DNA of 64,000 nucleotides from Gammaproteobacteria bacterium (GTDB taxonomy: Bacteria > Pseudomonadota > Gammaproteobacteria > SURF-13), in contig JACPZD010000028.1 of NCBI GenBank assembly GCA_016195665.1, positions 62,001-126,000 on the forward strand, read 5' to 3'. Every line of letters begins with the position of its first letter. The stretch's first letter is position 1. Of the stretch, positions 1 to 8,607 are shown piece after piece. The notes below the pieces were generated by a model. The model had not been told where the DNA came from and made no database searches. It saw only the letters and a list, made by a program, of their open reading frames with translations. The translations under genes and the position numbers were made by a program.

Positions 1-1001
1 AGAGCCGCCTTGTCTACCATCCCATAGCTTGATCTGCTCATCAAATATCTCAGATAACCGGCGTAACCATTAAAGACATTTCTTTCTGTAACAAGCCCTT
101 CCTGACAAAAAATTTCATGCACCTCCGGTAACTTTGAAAACGGGATCCCGGGATAATAGTGGTGATACACATGCAGCGTAAAGTTTAAATTAGGGATCAA
201 TAGAGATTCCCACCAGCGAAGCTTGATAAGCGGGGTGGATTCCGCAACCGTCGGATGAACCAAGTTATATTTATGTTCACATATCGCTCCCCAGCGCACA
301 AGAACTTGCAGAACGGTCATCAACGGCAGTATCCAGTAAAGAAGAAACAGACTCCATGTATTTGTCCATACGAGAAACATTATAAGAATCAGATAGTATC
401 CCAATCGAGGCCATCTTTGCGCGGACGCCTTTCCTTTAACGGGGGATGGCATATCCATTTGTTTGGATTTTATGGTTTTCCACGTGCTGAGCCCAATAAA
501 ATCCTTTAATACCGTCTTCAGTAAAGCTCGTCCTGGCTGCGGAAAAGTCCATTCTTCCCCCTGCTTACGAAGATAATCAGGGTCTTTGTCCGTAAAATAT
601 TCACGGTGATGGGTGAGGTGGACATTGCGATACCCTTCCAGAGTGATCAATAACGGGTAGGCGGTCATGAAATTGGCTATATAATCACCGAGCTTCGATC
701 TAAATGCTGACCTGTGACACTGCTCATGCAACAGTAAACCAAGAATGTTTTGGCGTGTACCGATCAAGAAAATCGCCAGGACAGTAACCCAAATGTTCTG
801 GAAATAGTCCGCAATGAAGATTACCCCAATGATCGTTACCCACGCCATTGCAAGTTGAAACAGGAAACGGCCCGGATCAGGCCGCGCGAAAGCTTTTATT
901 TTATCTCCCGCTTCTTTTGAGAGACTCGTTGCGTCGCCCATAACCGCCGGTGACAGGGGTTCACCCATTTCAAAAATGTCTACACCACTCTTCGCTGTCA
1001 T
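1..1001 (-). CDS. Membrane fatty acid desaturase (3' end cut by window edge)
   Basis: The 333 visible codons encode an integral-membrane di-iron desaturase/hydroxylase. All three histidine boxes are visible: HEQCH at residues 92-96, HLTHH at 128-132 and HVYHH at 277-281. Hydrophobic stretches lie near residues 48-90 and 200-235. The family introduces double bonds into, or hydroxylates, acyl chains or related lipids at the cytoplasmic membrane using O2 and an electron donor. The start at 1001 is chosen because GGAGGAG lies six bases before the ATG. The reading frame is still open at base 1, so the C-terminus is missing. The substrate cannot be told from sequence. It is the last gene visible on the minus strand downstream of the PEP-CTERM locus. 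Confidence 0.88.
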   Translation of the reverse strand, partial: MTAKSGVDIFEMGEPLSPAVMGDATSLSKEAGDKIKAFARPDPGRFLFQLAMAWVTIIGVIFIADYFQNIWVTVLAIFLIGTRQNILGLLLHEQCHRSAFRSKLGDYIANFMTAYPLLITLEGYRNVHLTHHREYFTDKDPDYLRKQGEEWTFPQPGRALLKTVLKDFIGLSTWKTIKSKQMDMPSPVKGKASAQRWPRLGYYLILIMFLVWTNTWSLFLLYWILPLMTVLQVLVRWGAICEHKYNLVHPTVAESTPLIKLRWWESLLIPNLNFTLHVYHHYYPGIPFSKLPEVHEIFCQEGLVTERNVFNGYAGYLRYLMSRSSYGMVDKAA

Positions 1002-1062
1002 CGTGTTCTCCTCCATTTCCCAGCCGCTCACAGCTGATTACTGAGCGTCAAGGAAATAATAT

Positions 1063-1091
1063 GGAAACCTCTGACGTGTCAAAGCTTCCTT
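1063..1091. repeat. B-family mini palindrome
   Basis: This short inverted repeat has arms GGAAACCTCTGA and TCAAAGCTTCC, followed by TTAA. The arms match the ends of the 131-bp B elements at 24266 and 56631. It lies 62 bases upstream of the desaturase start. Confidence 0.5.
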
Positions 1092-1439
1092 AACTATATC
1101 GTCCTCATTACTTATCTACTTTAACCCAAATAGTGTCATTTTTTGGCGCCTGCTGACTCGGAGGAAGATCGCTATTCGTGTGTTTGCGAATCGGGGGGTC
1201 AGGGCTGTGCCTGTTCGACAAAGGGATGCCGAAACAATTCCCGCTGGAACCTCTCTCGGTGTTCATAGGAGGAAAGACAAGGGAAAGAATTGACGACCAC
1301 AACACGCAGGAAATAGTGGGCGACGCTAAGCCGTTGAACAGGTGTAGTAAAGCGCCCTAAACTGGGCAGGGCAGATTTTCACTTCGTGGCCTGAGACCTC
1401 TCTCCGGGATGGACTTATTCTGGGCTTCCTCAGCGGAGA
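1092..1439. other. Intergenic stretch without recognised gene
   Basis: Between the desaturase leader and the A element there are only short overlapping open frames on both strands. They have no ribosome binding site, no recognisable domain and no gene-like neighbourhood. I see no RNA gene or promoter here that I can support. Confidence 0.5.
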
Positions 1440-1577
1440 CTAAGAACTTATCCATAAATAATTTACCGCAGAGGGCGCAGAGGAATCAAGAAGGATTTGT
1501 TTCTCCTCCGCGTCCTCCGCGGTGAAGCTTTTTCACCGCAAGGGACGCAGGGGAACTATTTATGGATATGCTCTAAG
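1440..1577. repeat. A-family palindromic element, copy 1
   Basis: Imperfect inverted repeat of about 138 bp. Its outer arms are CTAAGAACTTATCCATAAAT and, inverted, the matching sequence ending at 1577. Inside are facing copies of ACCGCAGAGGGCGCAGAGG-like arms. The right end runs into the neighbouring PEP-CTERM gene and supplies its last codons and TAA stop. Related copies are at 8300, 12080, 13678, 13816, 29816, 32866, 47530, 49083 and 59484. Confidence 0.8.
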
Positions 1578-2489
1578 CCGGCGTAAGCCCAGCAAGCCCG
1601 CCATGCCAATACCTAACAACCAATAGGTCGCTGGTTCGGGAACGGCCAGGAAACTACGGCTTGACCACTCTTCAAAGCCCGCGCTCGCGCCGTAATTGCC
1701 GGCTGGAAGGGCGCCGGGCGAGACCTGGGCGCCGGGCAGCGGACCCAAGGAAGGTGGAGGTGAGTTATTTTTTTTACTGCTGTTACCAACTATGTTACCT
1801 ACACCGCCAAAAGAAGAATAAAGGTAAACATACTGTTGGTTATTCGCCCCGGTGAATACCGAGTCAGGGACGAGTACGGTAAGGTCTATCCCTTTGCCGC
1901 TGCCACTGAAGTTGGAATAGTCAAGCCCAATGGTATTGTTGGTGGTGCTGGTATCCAGGTCGTAGACCTTGGTGGCGGTATGGGTCCCGTTGGCGTAGCT
2001 TAAGGTATTGGTCGTAAGATTATAGTTGTCGAGATCACCAACAGACCCCAAAAAAATCCTGAAATCATCCAGGGAAAGATATTGCTCCCCCTGGCCGCTG
2101 GATTCGTTGATATCCAAAAAGAACTCGCGGTACAAGGTGCCATTGACGTCTTTAGTGGAAACCGTCGAAAGCAGTAAGGAATGCGTCCAACGATTCTGGT
2201 CTTTGGTATCAAATTCCACCGGCCTACCATCGGTGTTGTAGCCATTTTCCACGGTGTCGTTGCCGTTCTGGGCCTGGATCCTCACGAAGGGATCAAATAC
2301 CCCCGTGCCGACTGTGGTGTCGTTGTCTGGCGTAGCAAAGATGGCGTTGTTAATGACCGCGTATCTGTTAATCCGGGTAAGATCATAGGCATTATTGGTT
2401 ATTATAGGACTGGCAATCACTGTGCAACTCGCCAAGCCTAACACGCCAAGCAAAGGATTCAATAATTTAGGGTTGGTTAGCTTCTTCAC
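1560..2489 (-). CDS. PEP-CTERM sorting domain protein
   Basis: Predicted secreted protein of 309 residues, processed by the exosortase (XrtA-type) system. The C-terminus shows the full tripartite signal: VPEPAT, a hydrophobic helix (YWLLGIGMAGLLGL), then a basic RRLR tail. The N-terminus has a signal peptide ending near SCTVIA. The body is Asn/Thr/Ser-rich, as expected for an extracellular matrix protein, and has no recognised enzymatic domain. The GTG at 2489 is preferred because AAGGA (2496-2500) lies six bases before it; an upstream GTG at 2525 lacks a good site. A sigma-54 promoter and PEP-CTERM box lie just upstream. The last five residues (LRAYP) and stop are encoded by the A repeat. 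Confidence 0.85.
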   Translation of the reverse strand: MKKLTNPKLLNPLLGVLGLASCTVIASPIITNNAYDLTRINRYAVINNAIFATPDNDTTVGTGVFDPFVRIQAQNGNDTVENGYNTDGRPVEFDTKDQNRWTHSLLLSTVSTKDVNGTLYREFFLDINESSGQGEQYLSLDDFRIFLGSVGDLDNYNLTTNTLSYANGTHTATKVYDLDTSTTNNTIGLDYSNFSGSGKGIDLTVLVPDSVFTGANNQQYVYLYSSFGGVGNIVGNSSKKNNSPPPSLGPLPGAQVSPGALPAGNYGASAGFEEWSSRSFLAVPEPATYWLLGIGMAGLLGLRRLRAYP

Positions 2490-2552
2490 AGCAAATCCTT
2501 CAATTTCTTTCCGCCAAGGCAGCACCTAGATTGGTTGTTCATACGCAAATAA

Positions 2553-2568
2553 AGCAATTCTCATGCCT
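2553..2568 (-). promoter_or_regulatory. Sigma-54 -24/-12 promoter for the PEP-CTERM gene
   Basis: Read on the minus strand the element is AGGCAT, five bases, TTGCT. GG and GC have the exact 10-base separation required for RpoN. It lies 64 bases upstream of the GTG start and downstream of the conserved box at 2632-2650. The nearby PrsR is a sigma-54 activator, which fits. Confidence 0.75.
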
Positions 2569-2631
2569 TATTATTAAAATATTGATATTCATCATATTTA
2601 TTTATATAAAAAATCAAAGCGTAAGTACCAC

Positions 2632-2650
2632 TGTAAAATTATTCGACAAA
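2632..2650 (-). promoter_or_regulatory. PEP-CTERM box (likely PrsR operator)
   Basis: On the minus strand the sequence is TTTGTCGAATAATTTTACA, identical over all 19 bases to the one upstream of the second PEP-CTERM gene at 15561-15579. It has dyad symmetry (TGTnnAA-TAA-TTnnACA), as expected for a dimeric activator. A conserved box upstream of PEP-CTERM genes is known; binding by PrsR here is inferred. Confidence 0.75.
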
Positions 2651-2665
2651 ACAACCTGCATTTTG

Positions 2666-5461
2666 TCAAAGTTGCTTCAATAACGCCCGCGCCTCGGTTT
2701 CCTCGGGGAATTTCTTGCCGGAGGAGAGCAGCCGCTCCAATTCGCGGCGGGCAAGCGCCTTCTCCCCGGCCTTGGCCAGGGCGGATGCATAGTGATAATG
2801 CACTAGCGGGACATCAGGGGCAAGCTCAAAGGCTTTCTGGAGCTTCTCTAGGCCCTGCTTAGTCTTGCCCTGTTCTACCTCTAGCCAGCCGAGCGTATCC
2901 AACATGCTGAAGTCGTCGGGCTTAACCTTGTTGGCCTTTTCGGCAAGCTCCAGAGCACGTGCAGGTTCACTCTTGCGCAGCAGCCAGGCCAGATTGTTGA
3001 GCGATTTCGGATCATTAGGTGTCTTTTTCAGTATGGCTTCAAAGGCGGCGATAGCCTCTTGTTCCCGACCCAACTCGAGATAGGCGCCGCCTAAAAAGAC
3101 GGGAGCGCGGATATCGTCTGGATGAGATTTTTGCCAGTCCAGCACATTGGCGAGGCCACCTTTTTTATCGCCAGCCGCCCAACGCGTACGGGCTAGCGCA
3201 AACACCAGCGCGTCCTGCTCAGGGAATTTTTTCACCGCCGCCTCGACGACCTGAATGGCTTTCGGATAGTCCTTTTGACGGAGGTAGATTTCAGCTTCGA
3301 TTCCCATCCCCTCCGGCGAATCTTGCGATTCTTGCTGTAGTTCGCGGCTTAGCCGGAGCGCCTCGTCCAGCTTGCCTTCATTGAGGTTAAGCCGGGCAAG
3401 CGCCGCTTTTGCCCGGGGATGAGAGGGCTGAAGTTTAAGCGCCTGCAACAATGCAGTGCGAGTTGCTGCTGCATCATTCAACGCAGCGTGGGCGGTAGAG
3501 AGATAAAAATTTGCATCTGCCGAGTCCGGCCGCAGTTGGACAATATATTTAAAATTCCCGAGCGCATTTCCGGCATCACCGGTCATAAGATATGCCAATC
3601 CACGCACCTCTAATAAACCGAGGTCATCCGGATGGGCGCGGGAGGCCGCTTGGCTGACCTCAAGCGCCTTTGAGGGGTTACCCGTATTCAGGTAGTTTCT
3701 CCCTAGAAAGACAGCGGGCTCCGCTACCTCCGGATATTTGCGCATCGTATGCTCCAAAATTTCCTTGGCCTTTTCCTGGTGTTGGGCTTTCAGCTCTAAC
3801 TGGGATAGGGCTAGCAGCGTCGGCAGATGGTCTTTATTGTGATCCAATATTTTTTGGTAATAACTGCGCGCCTCGTCCAGATTTTGTTTGCTTAACGCGA
3901 GCTGAGCAAGGTTATGGGCAGCCGGTGGATAACCGGGTTGTAGCTCTAACGCCTTGAGAAAAGACCGTCGCGCGCCCTCTTGATCCTTTTCCATCAACAG
4001 CACCCCGCCTCGATAATTATGGGGCACTGGACTGTTGGGTTGTTTGGCCTGGAGGGCGTCAATCGCCTGCAAAGCCTTGTCAAACTGTTTGTTACGCATT
4101 AGGGTCTGGATCAATATCTCGTCAGCCTCTGGTGCGTCGGCATTGAGCTGAATGGATTTTTCAAGCTCTTCGATCGCTCGTGTGTTTTCTCCTTTTTGCA
4201 GCAGGGCTACCGCAAGATCGGCGCGTGATTCGGCTTTAGCAGGTTCGTGCTCAACAACCCTTTGCAGGTATTGGGTGGCAAGTTCATTCTCACCTATAGC
4301 CAGATGTATCCGCCCTAATGCACTCAGGCTTTGCGGGTCATCTATGTTAATGTTTTGTAGCGTCGTAAGCGTCTTTTCGGCCTGCTCCCTGTCTCCCATC
4401 TTTATCTGTACCGCCGCGAGCAGCGCTTGAATCTGAACGGCTTTGGGATAATGACGTGTGTATTGAGTAAATTGTTGTGCTGCCTGCTGATAATTTTTCA
4501 GGGCAGTGTTGGTGAACCCAAGCCACAGTATTGCGGGGAGATATCCAGGCGTAGCCTTGAGCGCGGTCTCAAACGAGGTCTTTGCGTCGGTATAGTTACG
4601 GTTCTTAAACTGAATTACGCCGCGCAAGTGAGTCACTATGGGATGATCCTTGGCTATCTTTGCCGCGGTATCGAGATCCTGGCCGGCCTCTTTGAGGCTG
4701 TTATTTTGAACCCGTACCGCGGCCCTCCCGAACAGGGCGTTCAAATTACCGGGTTTGCGCTGCAAGGCGCTGGTGTAGGCGGCCTCCGCCTCGATCAAGC
4801 GTTTGTTGTCGCGCTCCAGATCGCCAAGCAGGGACCAGGTGTCGCTGTTTTTGTCTTCCAGCTTTAATGCCTTCTGCAGCTCTGCCCGCGCCACATCCGG
4901 TTTGCCCTGCACCGCCGCGCAACGCGCCAGGCCCCAATAGGCGGGGACATAGCCGGCATCTTTCTGTTGCGACTGCTGGAACAGCAGGCACCCTTCCAGC
5001 TTGCCCAAGCCCAGTTGCGCCTGCCCCTGGATTTCCAGCATCCTGGCGATAGCACCCTGCGAGGAGTCAGGGCCGGGCTGGGTTTCATCGAGGGCGCGCT
5101 TGTACAAGCCTTGCAGCAGCAGGGCGCGGCCCATGGGCGCCTTGAGGCTTTCCGGATTAATACCGAGTTCCTGCGCGCGTTGCAGCTCCTTTTCGGCATC
5201 CCGGCCCTGCTCGAGGGTGACATAGGCCTCGCCCAGCAGCCACCTCGCCTCGGCGTTGTTCGGATTCTTCTGCAAGGCGTTTTTGAGGTTGATGACGGCC
5301 TCCTGGAGCTTCCCCTGGCTCTGGGCGGTCTTGGCCTTTTGCAGATATTCCTGATCGGTGTAGCTCTTGAGCCGCTCACAACCGCTAAGCCCTAAAAGAC
5401 ACACAGCCAAAGTCAGTCCAATTACCCTCGCCTGACCATGTCCGATGAAATTTTCCATCAT
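2666..5461 (-). CDS. prsT: PEP-CTERM system TPR lipoprotein PrsT (copy 1)
   Basis: A 931-residue lipoprotein made almost wholly of tetratricopeptide repeats (roughly residues 34-931). The lipobox LSGC puts the lipidated cysteine at residue 28. Length, lipobox and repeat architecture match the PrsT family that accompanies PrsK/PrsR in exosortase/EPS loci, where it is thought to act as a periplasmic or outer-membrane scaffold for exopolysaccharide or protein export. The start is supported by AGGAG seven bases upstream, and that site overlaps the end of the second prsT copy. Only 10 bases separate the two genes, so they are probably co-transcribed. Having two tandem paralogues of nearly equal length is unusual. 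Confidence 0.88.
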   Translation of the reverse strand: MMENFIGHGQARVIGLTLAVCLLGLSGCERLKSYTDQEYLQKAKTAQSQGKLQEAVINLKNALQKNPNNAEARWLLGEAYVTLEQGRDAEKELQRAQELGINPESLKAPMGRALLLQGLYKRALDETQPGPDSSQGAIARMLEIQGQAQLGLGKLEGCLLFQQSQQKDAGYVPAYWGLARCAAVQGKPDVARAELQKALKLEDKNSDTWSLLGDLERDNKRLIEAEAAYTSALQRKPGNLNALFGRAAVRVQNNSLKEAGQDLDTAAKIAKDHPIVTHLRGVIQFKNRNYTDAKTSFETALKATPGYLPAILWLGFTNTALKNYQQAAQQFTQYTRHYPKAVQIQALLAAVQIKMGDREQAEKTLTTLQNINIDDPQSLSALGRIHLAIGENELATQYLQRVVEHEPAKAESRADLAVALLQKGENTRAIEELEKSIQLNADAPEADEILIQTLMRNKQFDKALQAIDALQAKQPNSPVPHNYRGGVLLMEKDQEGARRSFLKALELQPGYPPAAHNLAQLALSKQNLDEARSYYQKILDHNKDHLPTLLALSQLELKAQHQEKAKEILEHTMRKYPEVAEPAVFLGRNYLNTGNPSKALEVSQAASRAHPDDLGLLEVRGLAYLMTGDAGNALGNFKYIVQLRPDSADANFYLSTAHAALNDAAATRTALLQALKLQPSHPRAKAALARLNLNEGKLDEALRLSRELQQESQDSPEGMGIEAEIYLRQKDYPKAIQVVEAAVKKFPEQDALVFALARTRWAAGDKKGGLANVLDWQKSHPDDIRAPVFLGGAYLELGREQEAIAAFEAILKKTPNDPKSLNNLAWLLRKSEPARALELAEKANKVKPDDFSMLDTLGWLEVEQGKTKQGLEKLQKAFELAPDVPLVHYHYASALAKAGEKALARRELERLLSSGKKFPEETEARALLKQL

Positions 5462-5471
5462 GTCAGCTCTC

Positions 5472-8273
5472 CTAATTCCTTAATTCTTTTAGCAACTGTA
5501 TGGCTTCCTGCTCCTGGGGAAATTTGGCGCCCCCGGAGAGAATGCGCTCCAATTCATCGCGCGCCTTGATGCGATCGCCGGACTTGAGCCAGGCTTGCGC
5601 CAGGTGATAGCGTATTTCTTGCGCGTCGGGCGCCAATGACACTGCCTGCTCCAGCAATCCCAATCCGCGTTCGGTCTTGCCCTGTTCGACCAGCATCCAG
5701 CCTAGCGTGTCCGCCACTGCGGCGTTGTCGGGCTTGAGTTGATACGCCTTTTCGGCATACTCCAACGCGCGCGGATCCTTGACCTGCTGATACGCCCAGG
5801 CGAGGTTGTTGAGCGCGACGAGATTGTCGGGTTGTTTCTTCAACAAGCCGGCATACTCTTCGATGGCGGCGGGATATTTGGACGCCTTGAGATAGGCATC
5901 CGCCACATAAAATCGCACCGTCAGGTCTTCGGGATTTTCCTCAAGCCACTGCTTAACGCGCGCCTCGCCCTCTTCCGGCTTGCCGGCTTGTGTCTGGGCG
6001 GCGTGGATCCTCATGGCCAGCGCCCCGTTCTTGCCCAGGCCATAGGCCTTTTCATAGAGCGCCGCCGCCTCGGTGAATTTTTTCTCCGCCATGCGGATAT
6101 CGCCTTCCAGCACATACCCCGCAGGCAATTGAACCGCCTGGCTTTGCACCTGCTGAGCGATTTTGAGCGCCTCATCATTGTGCCCTGCGCGCAGCTCCAA
6201 ACCGGCCAGCGCGACCCGGGCGTCAAGATAGTCGGGCTTAAGCTCCAAAACCTTTTTCAGGGTCAAACCGGCGGCCGCCTGATTACCCGCGGCGATCTGG
6301 GCGCTGGCCAGGCGAAATTGGGCAAGCGGCGATTTGGGCTGGAGTTCGACCAGCTTGCCATACGTAGAGAGGGCATGGTCCTGTTCTCCTGCGGCCAATT
6401 GCGTCAAACCGAGGATGTCGAGCGCCTCGAGGTTATCCGGGTTGGCATTCTTGGCTTCCTCCGCATTGGCCAGGGCCTGCTTGACGTCGCCACTCTGCAG
6501 ATAATACTTGGCAAGCATCAGCAGAGGCTGCGGCGCTCCGGGACTGGCCTTCTTGGCGCGCTCCAGCCAACCGAGCACGTCTTCCCGCTTGCCGCCGGTG
6601 CGAGCCGTGAGGTTCGCCAGGGCCAGCATGGCCTGCATATTGTTTTTGTCTTTTTCGAGCAGCGCCTCGAAACGCCTGCGCGCCTCATCGGGCTTCTTGT
6701 CCTGTAAATCAAGCTGGGCCAGATTCATCGCCGCCGGAAAATAGGCGGGTTGCAGCTTGAGCGCGTGTTCAAATTCCCGGCGGGCGCCGGCAAAATCCTT
6801 TTTGCCGATATACACAGACCCTCTCAAGTTATAGGTGAGAGGGTTGTCCGGTTGTTTTTTCTCCAGGCCCTGGATCGCGGTCAAGGCTTGATCGAGCTCA
6901 TTACGCTGGATGTGGGTCATAATGAGCAGAATATCGGCCTGAAACTTTCCGGAATCGAGCTCGACGGCTGACTGTAGATCGGTCATCGCCTGCTCTGTTT
7001 CGCCCGCCGCCAAACGGCTTAAACCGAGACTGACCCGCGTCCCCGCGCTTTTCGGATCGAGCCTCGAGGCCTTCCCAAAGTATTCGGTCGCCTTGGCGAA
7101 GTCATTACTCTCCAAGTAGGCTTCGCCGGCCAGCATCAATAACTGACCGTCATCAGGGAGCTTCCCTAGAGTAGCCTCGAGGAGTCGTATGGCGCGTTGA
7201 AACTGTCTGGTCTTGATAAGGGTGGCCGCCATCAGCTTGCGCGCATGGAGGGTATCCGGCGCCTTGTCGAGCACGGTATTAAGATACTGCTCCGCCTGTT
7301 CAAAGCTGCCCAGCGCATACTCCGCGGCCCCCGCCAATAATACGCTGGGCAGATGAGCGGGAGCCGCCTTAAGCACCTGCTGTATCGCGTCACGCGCCGC
7401 CGCGTAATGGGTCTTGCGGTATTCGAGCAGGGCCTTGAAGTAATTGACCAGGGGGTTGTTCGGGGCGGACTTGCGCAGAATCTCGATATTTTTTTCCGCC
7501 TCGTCATATTGGGTGTCGCTGATCTGCATCGCGATCAAGCTCAACCTCGCCATGGCGTCGTCCGGTGCAAGCTCAAGCGCTTTTTGATAGGCCGCTATGG
7601 CGGCGCCGTTGTTGGGTATCAAGCGCTGCACATCGCCCTTCATTAACCAGGCCTGTACGTTTTTGGGGTCACCGGCAATCGCCCGCTCAATCAAGCCGAC
7701 GGCGGTCTCCAGCTTGCCGTCCAGCCCCGCGAGTCTTGCCTGGCCGAGCAGCGCATCGGCAAATCCGGGCTGCTTGGTGAGCGCCTGCTCGAAGGAGTTT
7801 TTTGCATCGTCCAGGAGGCCCAATCCGAGTTGGGCATGGCCACGCACGCTAAGCACCTCCGGGGTGGGCTCTACCTTGGCGTCTCCTTCCAACTGGGCCT
7901 CGTCCAGCGCCTTTTGAAACTCACCTTGCATTAACAACGAGCGCGCCAGCGCGGGCGCCACTTTGGCCCGATCCATCTTGAGATCCAGTGCCCTGCGCAA
8001 CTCCCTCTCCGCCAGTTTGACTTCGCCGGTAGTGTTATAGGTAGTCCCCAATAGATAGCGCGCCTCGGCATAATCAGGCCTTTGCTGCAACGCGTTTTTG
8101 AGTTGAATGACGGCCGACTTGCTGTCGCCCTTCTCGAGATAGTGCTGAGCTTGGGTAAACTGGGCCTCGGGGCTTTCTTTTTTGGCGCAGCCGGGGGCAA
8201 AGACAAGCGCCATCGCGGCGAGCGCAAAGACCAGCAGCCTGGCTGCGGCGGGAAGGGATCTTGATTCTCTCAT
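5472..8273 (-). CDS. prsT: PEP-CTERM system TPR lipoprotein PrsT (copy 2)
   Basis: A 933-residue TPR lipoprotein, paralogous to and immediately upstream of the gene at 2666-5461. Lipobox APGC places the modified cysteine at residue 29. Equivalent blocks recur in the same order in both proteins, for example the N-terminal repeat containing NLKNALQ/QLKNALQ and the C-terminal LDTLGWLEVEQGKTKQGL versus ADTLGWMLVEQGKTERGL. This indicates an old tandem duplication. Its role is inferred from the family: assembly or export of exopolysaccharide or PEP-CTERM proteins. A 334-bp repeat-filled gap separates it from prsR upstream. Confidence 0.88.
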   Translation of the reverse strand: MRESRSLPAAARLLVFALAAMALVFAPGCAKKESPEAQFTQAQHYLEKGDSKSAVIQLKNALQQRPDYAEARYLLGTTYNTTGEVKLAERELRRALDLKMDRAKVAPALARSLLMQGEFQKALDEAQLEGDAKVEPTPEVLSVRGHAQLGLGLLDDAKNSFEQALTKQPGFADALLGQARLAGLDGKLETAVGLIERAIAGDPKNVQAWLMKGDVQRLIPNNGAAIAAYQKALELAPDDAMARLSLIAMQISDTQYDEAEKNIEILRKSAPNNPLVNYFKALLEYRKTHYAAARDAIQQVLKAAPAHLPSVLLAGAAEYALGSFEQAEQYLNTVLDKAPDTLHARKLMAATLIKTRQFQRAIRLLEATLGKLPDDGQLLMLAGEAYLESNDFAKATEYFGKASRLDPKSAGTRVSLGLSRLAAGETEQAMTDLQSAVELDSGKFQADILLIMTHIQRNELDQALTAIQGLEKKQPDNPLTYNLRGSVYIGKKDFAGARREFEHALKLQPAYFPAAMNLAQLDLQDKKPDEARRRFEALLEKDKNNMQAMLALANLTARTGGKREDVLGWLERAKKASPGAPQPLLMLAKYYLQSGDVKQALANAEEAKNANPDNLEALDILGLTQLAAGEQDHALSTYGKLVELQPKSPLAQFRLASAQIAAGNQAAAGLTLKKVLELKPDYLDARVALAGLELRAGHNDEALKIAQQVQSQAVQLPAGYVLEGDIRMAEKKFTEAAALYEKAYGLGKNGALAMRIHAAQTQAGKPEEGEARVKQWLEENPEDLTVRFYVADAYLKASKYPAAIEEYAGLLKKQPDNLVALNNLAWAYQQVKDPRALEYAEKAYQLKPDNAAVADTLGWMLVEQGKTERGLGLLEQAVSLAPDAQEIRYHLAQAWLKSGDRIKARDELERILSGGAKFPQEQEAIQLLKELRN

Positions 8274-8299
8274 GTGTGGTTATCCTAAATTTAGAGACT

Positions 8300-8601
8300 T
8301 AGGGACAAATGATTTCACCGCAGAGGACGCTGAGGATACAAGGAAGTTACTCATAAAGTCAGTAAGTAACTCTACACTTCCCGCTACGTCCCCGCCCCCT
8401 GTTCAGGGGGCGGGGACAGGGTGGGGGTAGATAAAACAGTGTATTTCTCAGGAGTCACATCATAAGAGCATTGTAACCTTACTTTGTGACTCCTGAGTAA
8501 AACTCAAACCTTGCAATTCAGCGATAGGAATATAAATTCCTCTCAACGATTCTCAATCATTTTTATCTGCGTCCTCCGCGGTAAATCAAGCTTTCTCTAA
8601 C
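8300..8601. repeat. A-family element, copy 2, interrupted by an F element
   Basis: The outer parts (8300-8349 and 8498-8601) closely match the uninterrupted element at 32866-33011: TAGGGACAAATGATTTCACC at the left, GCGGTAAATCAAGCTT at the right, and the shared middle AACTCAAA...TTGCAA...TTCAGCGATAG. The 148-bp F element sits in the middle. The element fills the whole gap between prsT copy 2 and prsR. Confidence 0.82.
8350..8497. mobile_element. F-family MITE, copy 1 (TA target duplication)
   Basis: A 148-bp element with short inverted ends (CTCATAAAGTCA and TGACTCCTGAG). It contains a GC-rich hairpin around CCCCCTGTTCAGGGGG and an internal copy of the end motif (CTCAGGAGTCAC). It is flanked by TA on both sides. 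Comparison with the homologous empty site at 32866-33011 gives the boundaries exactly. A TA duplication is typical of IS630/Tc1-mariner-type transposition, so it is probably a non-autonomous relative of such an element. Confidence 0.78.
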
Positions 8602-8607
8602 ATAGCG

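Noticed and set aside
1108-1360. Overlapping short open frames on both strands in the first intergenic gap
   Set aside because: No ribosome site, domain, or family-like sequence; frames mirror each other on opposite strands.
5739-6707. 322-codon plus-strand frame opposite prsT copy 2
   Set aside because: Antisense to a clear TPR gene and shows only the mirrored TPR periodicity.
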